From contig URZN01000025.1 of the NCBI GenBank assembly GCA_900552345.1, positions 1 to 9,609 of the forward strand: a DNA stretch of 9,609 nt. Reading direction: 5' to 3'. Below, one piece after another: positions 1 to 6,136 of this stretch. The DNA is from an uncultured Collinsella sp. Its GTDB lineage: Bacteria; Actinomycetota; Coriobacteriia; Coriobacteriales; Coriobacteriaceae. Position 1 is the stretch's first letter. The number at the start of each line of letters is the position of its first letter. Made by a program: the position numbers and the translations under genes. Below the pieces are notes generated by a model, which did not search any database, was not told the DNA's origin, and was given only the letters and a program-made list of their open reading frames with translations.

Positions 1-1879
1 TCACCGGCGTCGCTTGCTGCTGCGGAGCGCTGGCGCTCGAGGATACAGGGGCCGCCGAGGACACGGGTTGCGGGTCCGCAGATACCGCAGCCCGTGCAGA
101 TGGAGAATGCTCCTCATGTTGAGGAGCCGGCGTGCCACCTCCATCCAGGACGTAGTCGACGGTGCGACGGCCGAAGACCGCGCAGACCGTCGGCAGGACC
201 ACCGATTGCGTGTCGGCGCGACCGAGCATCTTGATGGCAAAGGTCGAGCCCGCGGGGAACGAGACCGTGAGCTTGGAGCCGTCGTCGGCCGTGGCGCGGG
301 CGTTGAGCAAAAGGCCTGCATAGGAAGCCTGACGAGCCTTGACGCGCTCGACGACCTCGGCCCATTTGCGCTGGAGCTCGCCGGCGCCCTCGACCGCAGG
401 GGTCTCGGCGGCACCGGCGGCGGCAACCTGGGCGGCGTTGTTGGGCTTGGACACCGGCACGGTCGATGCAGCAGGCGCGGGAGCCGGAGCCGCGGACTTG
501 GGTGCAGGCTGGGCAGCCGGAACAGCAGCGCCGCGGTCCCAAGGCATGCCGCCCTGATGCGCGGACGTAGCAGCGGGGACGGCGGTCGCCGCAGGAGTAG
601 CAGCTCGAGCACCCGAGATCAGCGTCGGCTGCTGGACAGCGGGTGCGGATGCAGCAGGCGCACTCGCTTGAGCAGCAGCCACGCTCGCCGGAACGGCGGC
701 GTTGGCAACCATGGCCTCCAAGCGAGCCACGCGCTCAGCCAAAGCTTCAATCGTTAAATCGGCCTCGGGACGCGCCAGGCGGGTGCAGGCGATCTCGAGC
801 ACCAGGCGCACGTCGCTCGCGCCCCTCATCTCCAAGGCGGCATCGTCGAGCACCGTCAGCACGCGAGCCAAACGATCGGCAGGATGCTCGCCAAAGGCAG
901 CGGCCTCGGCAGCAAGCGCCTCGGCCTGCTCGGCGCCGCCCTCAAACAGCTCGGCACGGGCACCGGCAACGCAGGCAACATACACGTCGCGTACGTGCGC
1001 AACCAGGTCGCGCGTCAGTTCCAGCAGGTCGTTACCTTCCTCGACCTGCGCGCGAATAAGCCCATAGAGCTCGGCGACATCACGATCGGCAATGGCGCGC
1101 GTAAACTCTCCCAGAATCTGGTCCGAAACTTCGCCCAAAAGTGAGCGGGCATCGTCCGCATGCACGGTGCCGTTGCCGAAGACGCTCAGCTGCTCCAGCG
1201 TGGAGAGCGCATCGCGCATGCCGCCCTTGGCATGGCGCGCCACGATGGCAAGCGCCTCGTCGTCGTAGTCGAAGCCCTCCTGCTCGCACACGTATGCCAG
1301 GCGACGCTCGATATCCTCGTTACCGATGCGGTGGAAATCGAAGCGCTGACAGCGCGAAAGGATGGTCTCCAGAATCTTTTGCGGGTCGGTGGTGCACAGC
1401 ACAAAGATCACGTGCGCCGGCGGCTCCTCGAGCGTCTTGAGCAGCGCGTTAAACGCCGCCGTCGTGAGCATGTGGACCTCGTCGATGATATAGATCTTGT
1501 ACTTGCCACGCACCGGGGCAAAGTTAACGGAGTTGATGATCTCCTCGCGCACGTTGTCTACGCCGGTACGGCTTGCGGCATCGAGCTCGTAGACATCGGG
1601 GTGGTTGCCTTCGGCGATGAGCTCGCACTCCTCGCAGGTGCCATCGGGCATGCAGCCGCTCGCACCCTCGGCGCGCGCCGCCTCGGCATTGCGGCACAGC
1701 AGCGCCTTGGCCAAAATGCGCGCCATGGTGGTCTTGCCCGTGCCGCGCGGTCCGCAGAACAGGTACGCGTGGGACAGGCGCCCCTCGGTAATGGCGTGCT
1801 CGAGCGTCGAGACGATATGCTGCTGGCCCACCACGGAGTCGAAGGTGAGCGGGCGATACTTTCGGTACAACGATTCCAT
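1..1879 (-). CDS. dnaX: DNA polymerase III subunit gamma/tau (3' end missing)
   Basis: Clamp-loader ATPase of the replicative polymerase: it opens and loads the beta sliding clamp and, as tau, links polymerase to helicase. The frame starts at the ATG at 1879 with the Gram-positive-like opening MESLYRKYRP and has 626 complete codons with no stop before the window edge. Seen: Walker A GPRGTGKTT (residues 43-51), four probable zinc cysteines (C62, C76, C82, C85), Walker B IIDEVHM (131-137) and the SRC arginine-finger motif (175-177). Domain III runs to about 370, an Ala/Pro-rich linker spans roughly 395-500, and a C-terminal domain starts near ELQRKW (501-506), followed by more Ala/Pro/Ser-rich sequence. 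A strong ribosome site, GGGGGAG, lies just upstream of the ATG. The TGA visible at the very edge is out of frame, so the gene continues beyond position 1. I saw no A-AAA-AAG slippery heptamer, so a frameshifted gamma form is not supported. The gene is divergent from the next one. Confidence 0.97.
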   Translation of the reverse strand, partial: MESLYRKYRPLTFDSVVGQQHIVSTLEHAITEGRLSHAYLFCGPRGTGKTTMARILAKALLCRNAEAARAEGASGCMPDGTCEECELIAEGNHPDVYELDAASRTGVDNVREEIINSVNFAPVRGKYKIYIIDEVHMLTTAAFNALLKTLEEPPAHVIFVLCTTDPQKILETILSRCQRFDFHRIGNEDIERRLAYVCEQEGFDYDDEALAIVARHAKGGMRDALSTLEQLSVFGNGTVHADDARSLLGEVSDQILGEFTRAIADRDVAELYGLIRAQVEEGNDLLELTRDLVAHVRDVYVACVAGARAELFEGGAEQAEALAAEAAAFGEHPADRLARVLTVLDDAALEMRGASDVRLVLEIACTRLARPEADLTIEALAERVARLEAMVANAAVPASVAAAQASAPAASAPAVQQPTLISGARAATPAATAVPAATSAHQGGMPWDRGAAVPAAQPAPKSAAPAPAPAASTVPVSKPNNAAQVAAAGAAETPAVEGAGELQRKWAEVVERVKARQASYAGLLLNARATADDGSKLTVSFPAGSTFAIKMLGRADTQSVVLPTVCAVFGRRTVDYVLDGGGTPAPQHEEHSPSARAAVSADPQPVSSAAPVSSSASAPQQQATPV

Positions 1880-1994
1880 GGGTGCTCCCCCGGGTATACT
1901 GAGTCTTGTTGCCGCGGCGGCCATGCGGTCGCACGGCATACTGCATTCATAATAACCCGTACGGCGAGCCCGCCGCGATAGGAGTCCAAAGAGC
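1880..1994. promoter_or_regulatory. Divergent intergenic region between dnaX and the YcxB-like gene
   Basis: These 115 bases must hold the start signals for dnaX (leftward) and probably for the rightward gene. Seen: TATACT at 1895-1900 and CATAAT at 1948-1953 on the plus strand resemble -10 boxes, but neither has a recognisable -35 at 16-18 bp. A 9-base direct repeat, ggtatactg (1893-1901) and ggcatactg (1935-1943), differs at one base and has a 42-bp period. The dnaX ribosome site (GGGGGAG on the minus strand) and an AGGAG for the rightward gene (1980-1984) occupy the two ends. I cannot assign the promoters firmly. Confidence 0.4.
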
Positions 1995-2711
1995 ATGGCA
2001 GACGCAGAGAGCAACCTCGTTCCCTCCGAAGCAGCCGACCAGGTCGAGGTCGCGCTCGAGACGCAGGCAGCAGCCGATGACGGCATCCTGTACCTCAACG
2101 AGTATCAGTACGAAAACGACCTCGTCACCGATTTCGCCCGCTTGGTTGCCTCGCCCAGGCGCCGCGGCTCCCTGTACGTCGCCGCTGCGATTGCCGCGCT
2201 CATCGGCATCGGCATGCTGGTGGCCGGCGGCAACTGGATCAAGTTCGGCGTCGTCCTGATTGTATTCGGCGCCTTTTTGGCCTGGTGGAGCAAAAATCTG
2301 CACCATACGCTCGCGCGCGACTTTATCGAAGCCGTCGAGGCAGACGAGTCCATGGGCGGCCGCTACCGCCGCGTCGCCGCCAACGAGGACGGCCTGATGG
2401 TCTGGGGCAAGAGCGGCAAGTCGCAGTTCTTCCCGTTTGAGAAGCTCGACCACGTACTCGACGGCGAGCGCATCTTTGTGGCCATGTTCGCCGACCAGGG
2501 CGTGACGATCCCTAAGGACACCTTTGTGCGTGGCGATGCCGAGCAGTTTGGCTCCTTCCTCAAGGCGCGCATCAACAAAAAGCTGCACATCGAGACCAAA
2601 CGCAAGAAGATGAAGGCCGAAAAGGCCGCTGCCAAGGCCAAGCAGGAAAGCGAGCCCAAGAATGCAAAGGCCAAACAGCGCAAGCAGAAGAAGAACAAGA
2701 GGAAGCGCTAA
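1995..2711 (+). CDS. Two-TM membrane protein with YcxB-like C-terminal domain
   Basis: A 238-residue protein of unknown function. Its N-terminus (1-57) is acidic and soluble. Two adjacent hydrophobic segments (about 60-78 and 82-98) form a short membrane hairpin, followed by a cytoplasmic domain of about 125-205. That pattern matches the YcxB-like family: a tyrosine/tryptophan-containing strand region, then FPFEKLDHV and an IPKDTF motif (172-177 region) near the end. The last 37 residues (202-238) are dominated by Lys and Arg, which suggests contact with acidic lipid or nucleic acid; this is inference. The ATG at 1995 has AGGAG at 1980-1984, ten bases away, which supports the start. It lies divergent from dnaX and 141 bp ahead of the kinase operon, with no clear terminator between, so read-through is possible. 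The family call is from pattern recognition and no biochemical role can be given. Confidence 0.8.
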   Translation: MADAESNLVPSEAADQVEVALETQAAADDGILYLNEYQYENDLVTDFARLVASPRRRGSLYVAAAIAALIGIGMLVAGGNWIKFGVVLIVFGAFLAWWSKNLHHTLARDFIEAVEADESMGGRYRRVAANEDGLMVWGKSGKSQFFPFEKLDHVLDGERIFVAMFADQGVTIPKDTFVRGDAEQFGSFLKARINKKLHIETKRKKMKAEKAAAKAKQESEPKNAKAKQRKQKKNKRKR

Positions 2712-2745
2712 GGCCAAGTCAGATAGGCCACCTCGCCCCGCTACC

Positions 2746-2773
2746 TTCACCATGCGCGCGAGCGTGCTAAACT
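2746..2773 (+). promoter_or_regulatory. Candidate promoter of the kinase–FHA–phosphatase operon
   Basis: TTCACC (2746-2751, four of six bases of the -35 consensus) is followed after 16 bp by TAAACT (2768-2773, four of six of the -10). TGC immediately upstream gives an extended -10 (TGn). Transcription would start near 2780, leaving a leader of about 70 bases before the kinase ATG. This is the best promoter-like match in the gap, but it is judged by eye. Confidence 0.4.
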
Positions 2774-2777
2774 AGCA
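2765..2777. repeat. Short inverted repeat overlapping the candidate -10
   Basis: TGCTA-aac-TAGCA is a perfect 5-bp inverted repeat with a 3-base centre. It lies directly over the candidate -10 hexamer, where a repressor site could sit. It is too short for a transcription terminator and has no T-run after it. Chance occurrence is quite possible. Confidence 0.3.
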
Positions 2778-2841
2778 GCATCTATGCCACCGCGAACGGC
2801 TTGACCCCGGCCCGCCGCTCGCAAACGAACTTTAAACGCAC

Positions 2842-2846
2842 GAGGG
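2842..2846 (+). promoter_or_regulatory. Ribosome binding site that fixes the kinase start at 2853
   Basis: GAGGG ends directly against a possible TTG start at 2847, which leaves no spacer for that codon. It leaves six bases to the ATG at 2853, a normal spacing. The ATG, giving MPLFSQ, is therefore the preferred start, and the frame two codons longer is disfavoured. Confidence 0.75.
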
Positions 2847-2852
2847 TTGGCC

Positions 2853-4706
2853 ATGCCGCTTTTCTCGCAACATACCGCCCGGTTCTCGCCGGACGTTCCC
2901 TTGGAGGGCACCAGCTCTCGCGAGCTGCTCAAGCGGTTTCAGCCGCTCGAGACGCTCGCGACCGGCGGTTTTGGCTCCATCGAGATTTGCCGCGACACGC
3001 ACCTGCGCCGTCGCGTCGCCATTAAGCGCATCCCCCTCACAGGCGGTGCCGGCATGCCCGCCAGCGACATCATGGATGTCCTGCGCGAGGCACACACCGC
3101 TGCCATGCTTCAACATCCCAATATCGTGCAGGTTATCGACTTTACGCACGATACCGCCTATGCCTACCTCGTCATGGAATATGTCGACGGCATGTCGCTC
3201 GCCGACTTTTTGCATCGCGTGGACGGCCATTCGCTCACCTTTGACGAGGCCGCGGCAATTGCCGACGCGCTGGGCCAGGCGCTCACCTTCGCCCATAGCA
3301 ACGGCGTGCTCCACCTGGATATCAAGCCCGCCAACGTGCTCATCGACCACTCGGGCAATGTAAAGCTCACCGACTTTGGCATGGCGCGGCTGTCGTCTGC
3401 CGGCGGCTTTGGCGGCTCGCGCGGCGGCACCATCGGCTACATGCCACCCGAGCAGCTCGACATCGAGACTGGCACGGTTGACGAGCGCGCCGATGTCTTT
3501 GCCCTCGCCTGCGTGATCTACGAGGCCCTGTGCGGCAGCGCTCCCTTTATGGCCGCCACGCCCGGCGACTCGCTCGGCCGCATCATCGGCGGTGCCACCT
3601 ACCCCAGCGAGCTCATCCCGCACTTTCCCCCGGGAGCCGAGGCTGCGCTCATGAGCGCCCTCTCCCCCATGCCGCAAGACCGCCCCAGCAGCATCGAGGC
3701 ATTTTGCGACCAGCTGCTCGCCGGCTTGGGCAGCGTGCGCGAGGGCCGTCGCAGCCTAGAGCAGATGGTGGGCGAGCTGTCGGATGACGAGCGCACGGCA
3801 GACGATATCGAATCGCTGCCCTATGAGGACGACACCATCGAGGTCGACCCCGCACTCGGCTGGGCCGGCACGCGCTGGGGCCACGCGCGCGATTACACCA
3901 TGCGCGCCATCTCGGCGCTAACGTGCGGCGCCTTTAGCTTTTTGATCATGCAGACGGCTGGCGTCGCGGCGCTTCCCGGACTTATTGCCGCGGCCATCGC
4001 GATTGGGGCGGCCGCCGGCCTGGCCCCGCAGATTGGCTCGGCTATCTCGGCCGTGGGCTTTTTGGTACTTATGGCCAACGCCACCATGCAGGCGCAGGGC
4101 ATCCTGTCGATGCTGCCCGTCGCGGTGCTCTTTGCCGCCACCATGTCCGGTTGGTGGATCGCCTGGGGCCGCACCGAGGCCGCCGCGAGCGCTGCGCTCA
4201 CCTGCGCGGTGGCACTTGGCTGTCTAACGGGCGACGTCCTCCTTGCCGCCGGGGTCGCCACCGGCATCGCGGCCTTTTGGCTCGGCCCGGCAAGCGCCGC
4301 GGCCGCCACGGGGATGGGCGCGCTTTTTGGCCGCCTGGCTACGGTTGCGCTTTCCGCCGGAGGCGTGCTGGGGCTCGGCGATGTTGCCGCAGCGCTGGGA
4401 GACATGCTCTTCTGGGCTGCCGTCGTGCTTGTCGCGGCGACAGCTGCACTGACATCTCTGCTGCTCAACGTCCATGCCAAGCGTGCCGAGCAGGGCTCGA
4501 ACCTGACTGCAATCGCTGCCATCGCCGGCTGCGGAATAGGCTCCGCGGCGTCGCTCTGTCTTGCACACCATATGGAAATTGCCAGCCTTGCGGCCGCGGT
4601 CGTCGTCAAGGCGGCGGTTGCGGGAACCCTATCCTCTATAATTGTTGGGATATGCCTATATTTGCTCGGATACCAAAGAACCTATACGGAGAGTGATCTT
4701 TCGTGA
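2853..4706 (+). CDS. Hanks-type Ser/Thr protein kinase with polytopic membrane C-terminus
   Basis: A 617-residue protein. The kinase domain spans about 28-285: glycine loop ATGGFGSI (36-43), ATP-anchoring lysine K58 in VAIK, helix-C glutamate E79, catalytic loop HLDIKPAN (154-161), DFG (174-176), activation segment to GTIGYMPPEQ (192-201). The essential K, E, D156, N161 and D174 are present, so activity is expected. Two departures from the norm are Ala36 at the first glycine of the loop and Leu155 where most bacterial Hanks kinases have Arg (a non-RD kinase). A juxtamembrane stretch of about 60 residues holds the acidic YEDDTIEVD (T328). From about residue 350 to 610 the chain is almost entirely hydrophobic, Ala/Gly-rich, with some 8-10 membrane segments and short loops. 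No PASTA or other extracytoplasmic sensor domain is seen, unlike PknB. It is the first gene of the operon, and its TGA overlaps the next start (GTGA). A role as signalling input for the wall enzymes is inferred from context. Confidence 0.9.
   Translation: MPLFSQHTARFSPDVPLEGTSSRELLKRFQPLETLATGGFGSIEICRDTHLRRRVAIKRIPLTGGAGMPASDIMDVLREAHTAAMLQHPNIVQVIDFTHDTAYAYLVMEYVDGMSLADFLHRVDGHSLTFDEAAAIADALGQALTFAHSNGVLHLDIKPANVLIDHSGNVKLTDFGMARLSSAGGFGGSRGGTIGYMPPEQLDIETGTVDERADVFALACVIYEALCGSAPFMAATPGDSLGRIIGGATYPSELIPHFPPGAEAALMSALSPMPQDRPSSIEAFCDQLLAGLGSVREGRRSLEQMVGELSDDERTADDIESLPYEDDTIEVDPALGWAGTRWGHARDYTMRAISALTCGAFSFLIMQTAGVAALPGLIAAAIAIGAAAGLAPQIGSAISAVGFLVLMANATMQAQGILSMLPVAVLFAATMSGWWIAWGRTEAAASAALTCAVALGCLTGDVLLAAGVATGIAAFWLGPASAAAATGMGALFGRLATVALSAGGVLGLGDVAAALGDMLFWAAVVLVAATAALTSLLLNVHAKRAEQGSNLTAIAAIAGCGIGSAASLCLAHHMEIASLAAAVVVKAAVAGTLSSIIVGICLYLLGYQRTYTESDLS
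4637..4642 (+). promoter_or_regulatory. Perfect TATAAT hexamer inside the 3' end of the kinase gene
   Basis: A consensus -10 lies in a locally AT-richer stretch (about 4630-4690), 60 bases before the FhaA start. No good -35 is found at 16-18 bp; the nearest TTG-containing hexamer (4618-4623) is only 13 bp away. It could be a weak internal promoter letting the FHA/phosphatase/RodA genes be expressed apart from the kinase, or simply codon content of the last membrane helix (Ser-Ile-Ile). Confidence 0.25.
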
Positions 4707-5713
4707 ACTTCCTGAACATCTTCGAGGACCACGTGGCCGGCATCTTCGGTGCCACCCGTGCCCCGTTCTCCTTTAAGAAGCTTGCCAAGCAGGCCGCTCG
4801 CGACATGGAGGATCAGACTCTGGTGATCAACGGCGTCAACACCGCGCCGGCACTCTATACCATCCTGATCGCCGCCGACGACGATCCCATGCTCGCCCCG
4901 TTCTACCCCGAGCTTTCGCGCGAAGTCCGCGAGTTTGTGAAGGCACAGGCCGAAAAGCGCCGCTATGTGTTTGTCGGCGAACCCCTCGTTCGCTTTATGA
5001 TCGACCCGCAGCTGCGTGCCGGTAAGTTCTCGGTCTTTGCCGAGAACGTCGATGCCCCCACGCTCGGTCGTCTGTACGAGGAAGAGCGCGCCTACCAGAA
5101 TGGCCTGGGCCAGAACAACTCGGCCGCAAGCCGCGCCGCCAGCGCTCCCCGCGCCGGCAAGCAGCAATTCGCCGCTCCGCAGCAACAGCACCCCGCCGCC
5201 ATGCCCCAGCAGCCGACGCCCCGTGCCGCCGCTCCTGACCCGCTCGCCGTGGCCGATCCCTTTGCGCCCAACGTCCCCGACCCCGCCGCCGCGCCCATCC
5301 CCGTGCCGCAGACCGTCTCTCGTGACGCCCTCGCCGGCATGGGCGGAGCCGCCGCGACCGGCGCCGCCGTGGGCCTTGGCGCCGCGGCCGGTATTGCCTC
5401 CAACATGGCGAGCACCCGTGCCCCGCAGCGCCCGCTCGCCCAGCTCGTCGACGTCGTAAGCGGCGAGAGCCACAGCATCACTTCCGCGCAGGTGACCATC
5501 GGTCGCGAGCGTTCGGTTTCGGACATCGCCCTGCGCGACCCCAACGTGTCGCGCCGTCACGCCCAGCTCACCTTTACCGGTTCGGACTGGTCGATCGAGG
5601 ACCTCAATTCCACCAACGGCACGCTCGTCAACAACCGCCGCATCACGCGCTGCCCGCTGCGCAACGGCGACCTGCTGACGTTTGGCCTGAGCACCTTTGA
5701 ATTTAGGGGATAG
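4703..5713 (+). CDS. fhaA: FhaA-type protein: DUF3662 domain plus C-terminal FHA domain
   Basis: A 336-residue cytoplasmic adaptor. The N-terminal domain (about 1-125, opening MNFLNIFEDH) matches the FhaA_N/DUF3662 family. A Pro/Ala/Gln-rich linker covers about 130-205, and a Gly/Ala-rich hydrophobic stretch covers 210-237. The FHA domain (about 250-336) has the phosphothreonine-binding set: GR (267-268), SRRH (283-286) and N302/N305-G-T (302-307). It should bind Thr-phosphorylated partners; in mycobacteria FhaA acts with the MviN pseudokinase and wall-synthesis regulators. The start is GTG, inside the kinase stop (GTGA overlap), with GGAGAG at 4688-4693, so translation is probably coupled. 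It is shorter than M. tuberculosis FhaA (527 residues), mainly in the linker. The FhaB gene follows after six bases. Family call is firm; the partner is inferred. Confidence 0.93.
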   Translation: MNFLNIFEDHVAGIFGATRAPFSFKKLAKQAARDMEDQTLVINGVNTAPALYTILIAADDDPMLAPFYPELSREVREFVKAQAEKRRYVFVGEPLVRFMIDPQLRAGKFSVFAENVDAPTLGRLYEEERAYQNGLGQNNSAASRAASAPRAGKQQFAAPQQQHPAAMPQQPTPRAAAPDPLAVADPFAPNVPDPAAAPIPVPQTVSRDALAGMGGAAATGAAVGLGAAAGIASNMASTRAPQRPLAQLVDVVSGESHSITSAQVTIGRERSVSDIALRDPNVSRRHAQLTFTGSDWSIEDLNSTNGTLVNNRRITRCPLRNGDLLTFGLSTFEFRG

Positions 5714-5719
5714 TCGCTT

Positions 5720-6136
5720 ATGAACATCGATATCGTCCTTTTTGCAGGCCGCATCGTCCTGGTCGCCCTGCTCTACATCTTCCTGTTCGCCGTCATGAAA
5801 ACCGGCGTGGGACTCGTACGCGGCCAGCGCCGCGACTCCGCTATCTGGACGATCGATGTGGACAAGGGTCCGCGCGGCATCCGTGGCATCCATGTAGACA
5901 TGCTCGGCCCCGTCATCGTGGGCCGCTCGCCGTCCTCGGACATCTGCATCAACGAACCGTTTGTCTCGGCCTCGCATGCACGCTTTTCGCTGCAGGGACC
6001 GGCACTCATCATCGAAGACCTCAACTCGCTGAACGGCACGCTCGTTAACGGCCGTCAGCTGGTGGAGCCCGCAACGCTGCGCGAGGGTGATGAGGTCCAG
6101 ATTGGCGACGTGGTCATGAAGGTGAACCGTCGATGA
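5720..6136 (+). CDS. fhaB: FhaB-type membrane-anchored FHA domain protein
   Basis: A 138-residue protein with one N-terminal membrane helix (about 6-28), a short basic stretch, and an FHA domain (about 55-138) facing the cytoplasm. FHA signature residues are GR (68-69), S83 and H86 in SASH, and N102 with NGT (105-107). The usual arginine after the serine is replaced by Ala84, so phosphothreonine binding may differ from that of its neighbour FhaA. M. tuberculosis FhaB (FipA), of similar size and architecture, works in division and wall synthesis. The ATG has AGGGGA at 5705-5710, nine bases upstream. Its stop overlaps the phosphatase start as ATGA, indicating coupled translation. Confidence in the family is high; which protein it reads is not shown. 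Confidence 0.92.
   Translation: MNIDIVLFAGRIVLVALLYIFLFAVMKTGVGLVRGQRRDSAIWTIDVDKGPRGIRGIHVDMLGPVIVGRSPSSDICINEPFVSASHARFSLQGPALIIEDLNSLNGTLVNGRQLVEPATLREGDEVQIGDVVMKVNRR

Noticed and set aside
1..1879. Programmed frameshift site in dnaX for a short gamma form
   Set aside because: No A-AAA-AAG heptamer or long A/T run was found in the coding strand.
1160..1981. A 273-codon plus-strand frame antisense to dnaX
   Set aside because: It overlaps the most conserved part of dnaX (Walker A/B, zinc cysteines) and shows no domain of its own.
2712..2735. GGCC...GGCC inverted repeat after the YcxB-like gene as a terminator
   Set aside because: Stem of only four bases with a ten-base loop and no T-run; it does not support termination.
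2801..2838. TTGACC (2801-2806) with a TTTAAA-like box as a second kinase promoter
   Set aside because: The spacing of 24 bp or more is too long, and the box would lie almost on the ribosome site.
2847..2852. TTG start for the kinase two codons upstream of the ATG
   Set aside because: The GAGGG ribosome site abuts it with no spacing; the ATG at 2853 has six bases of spacing.
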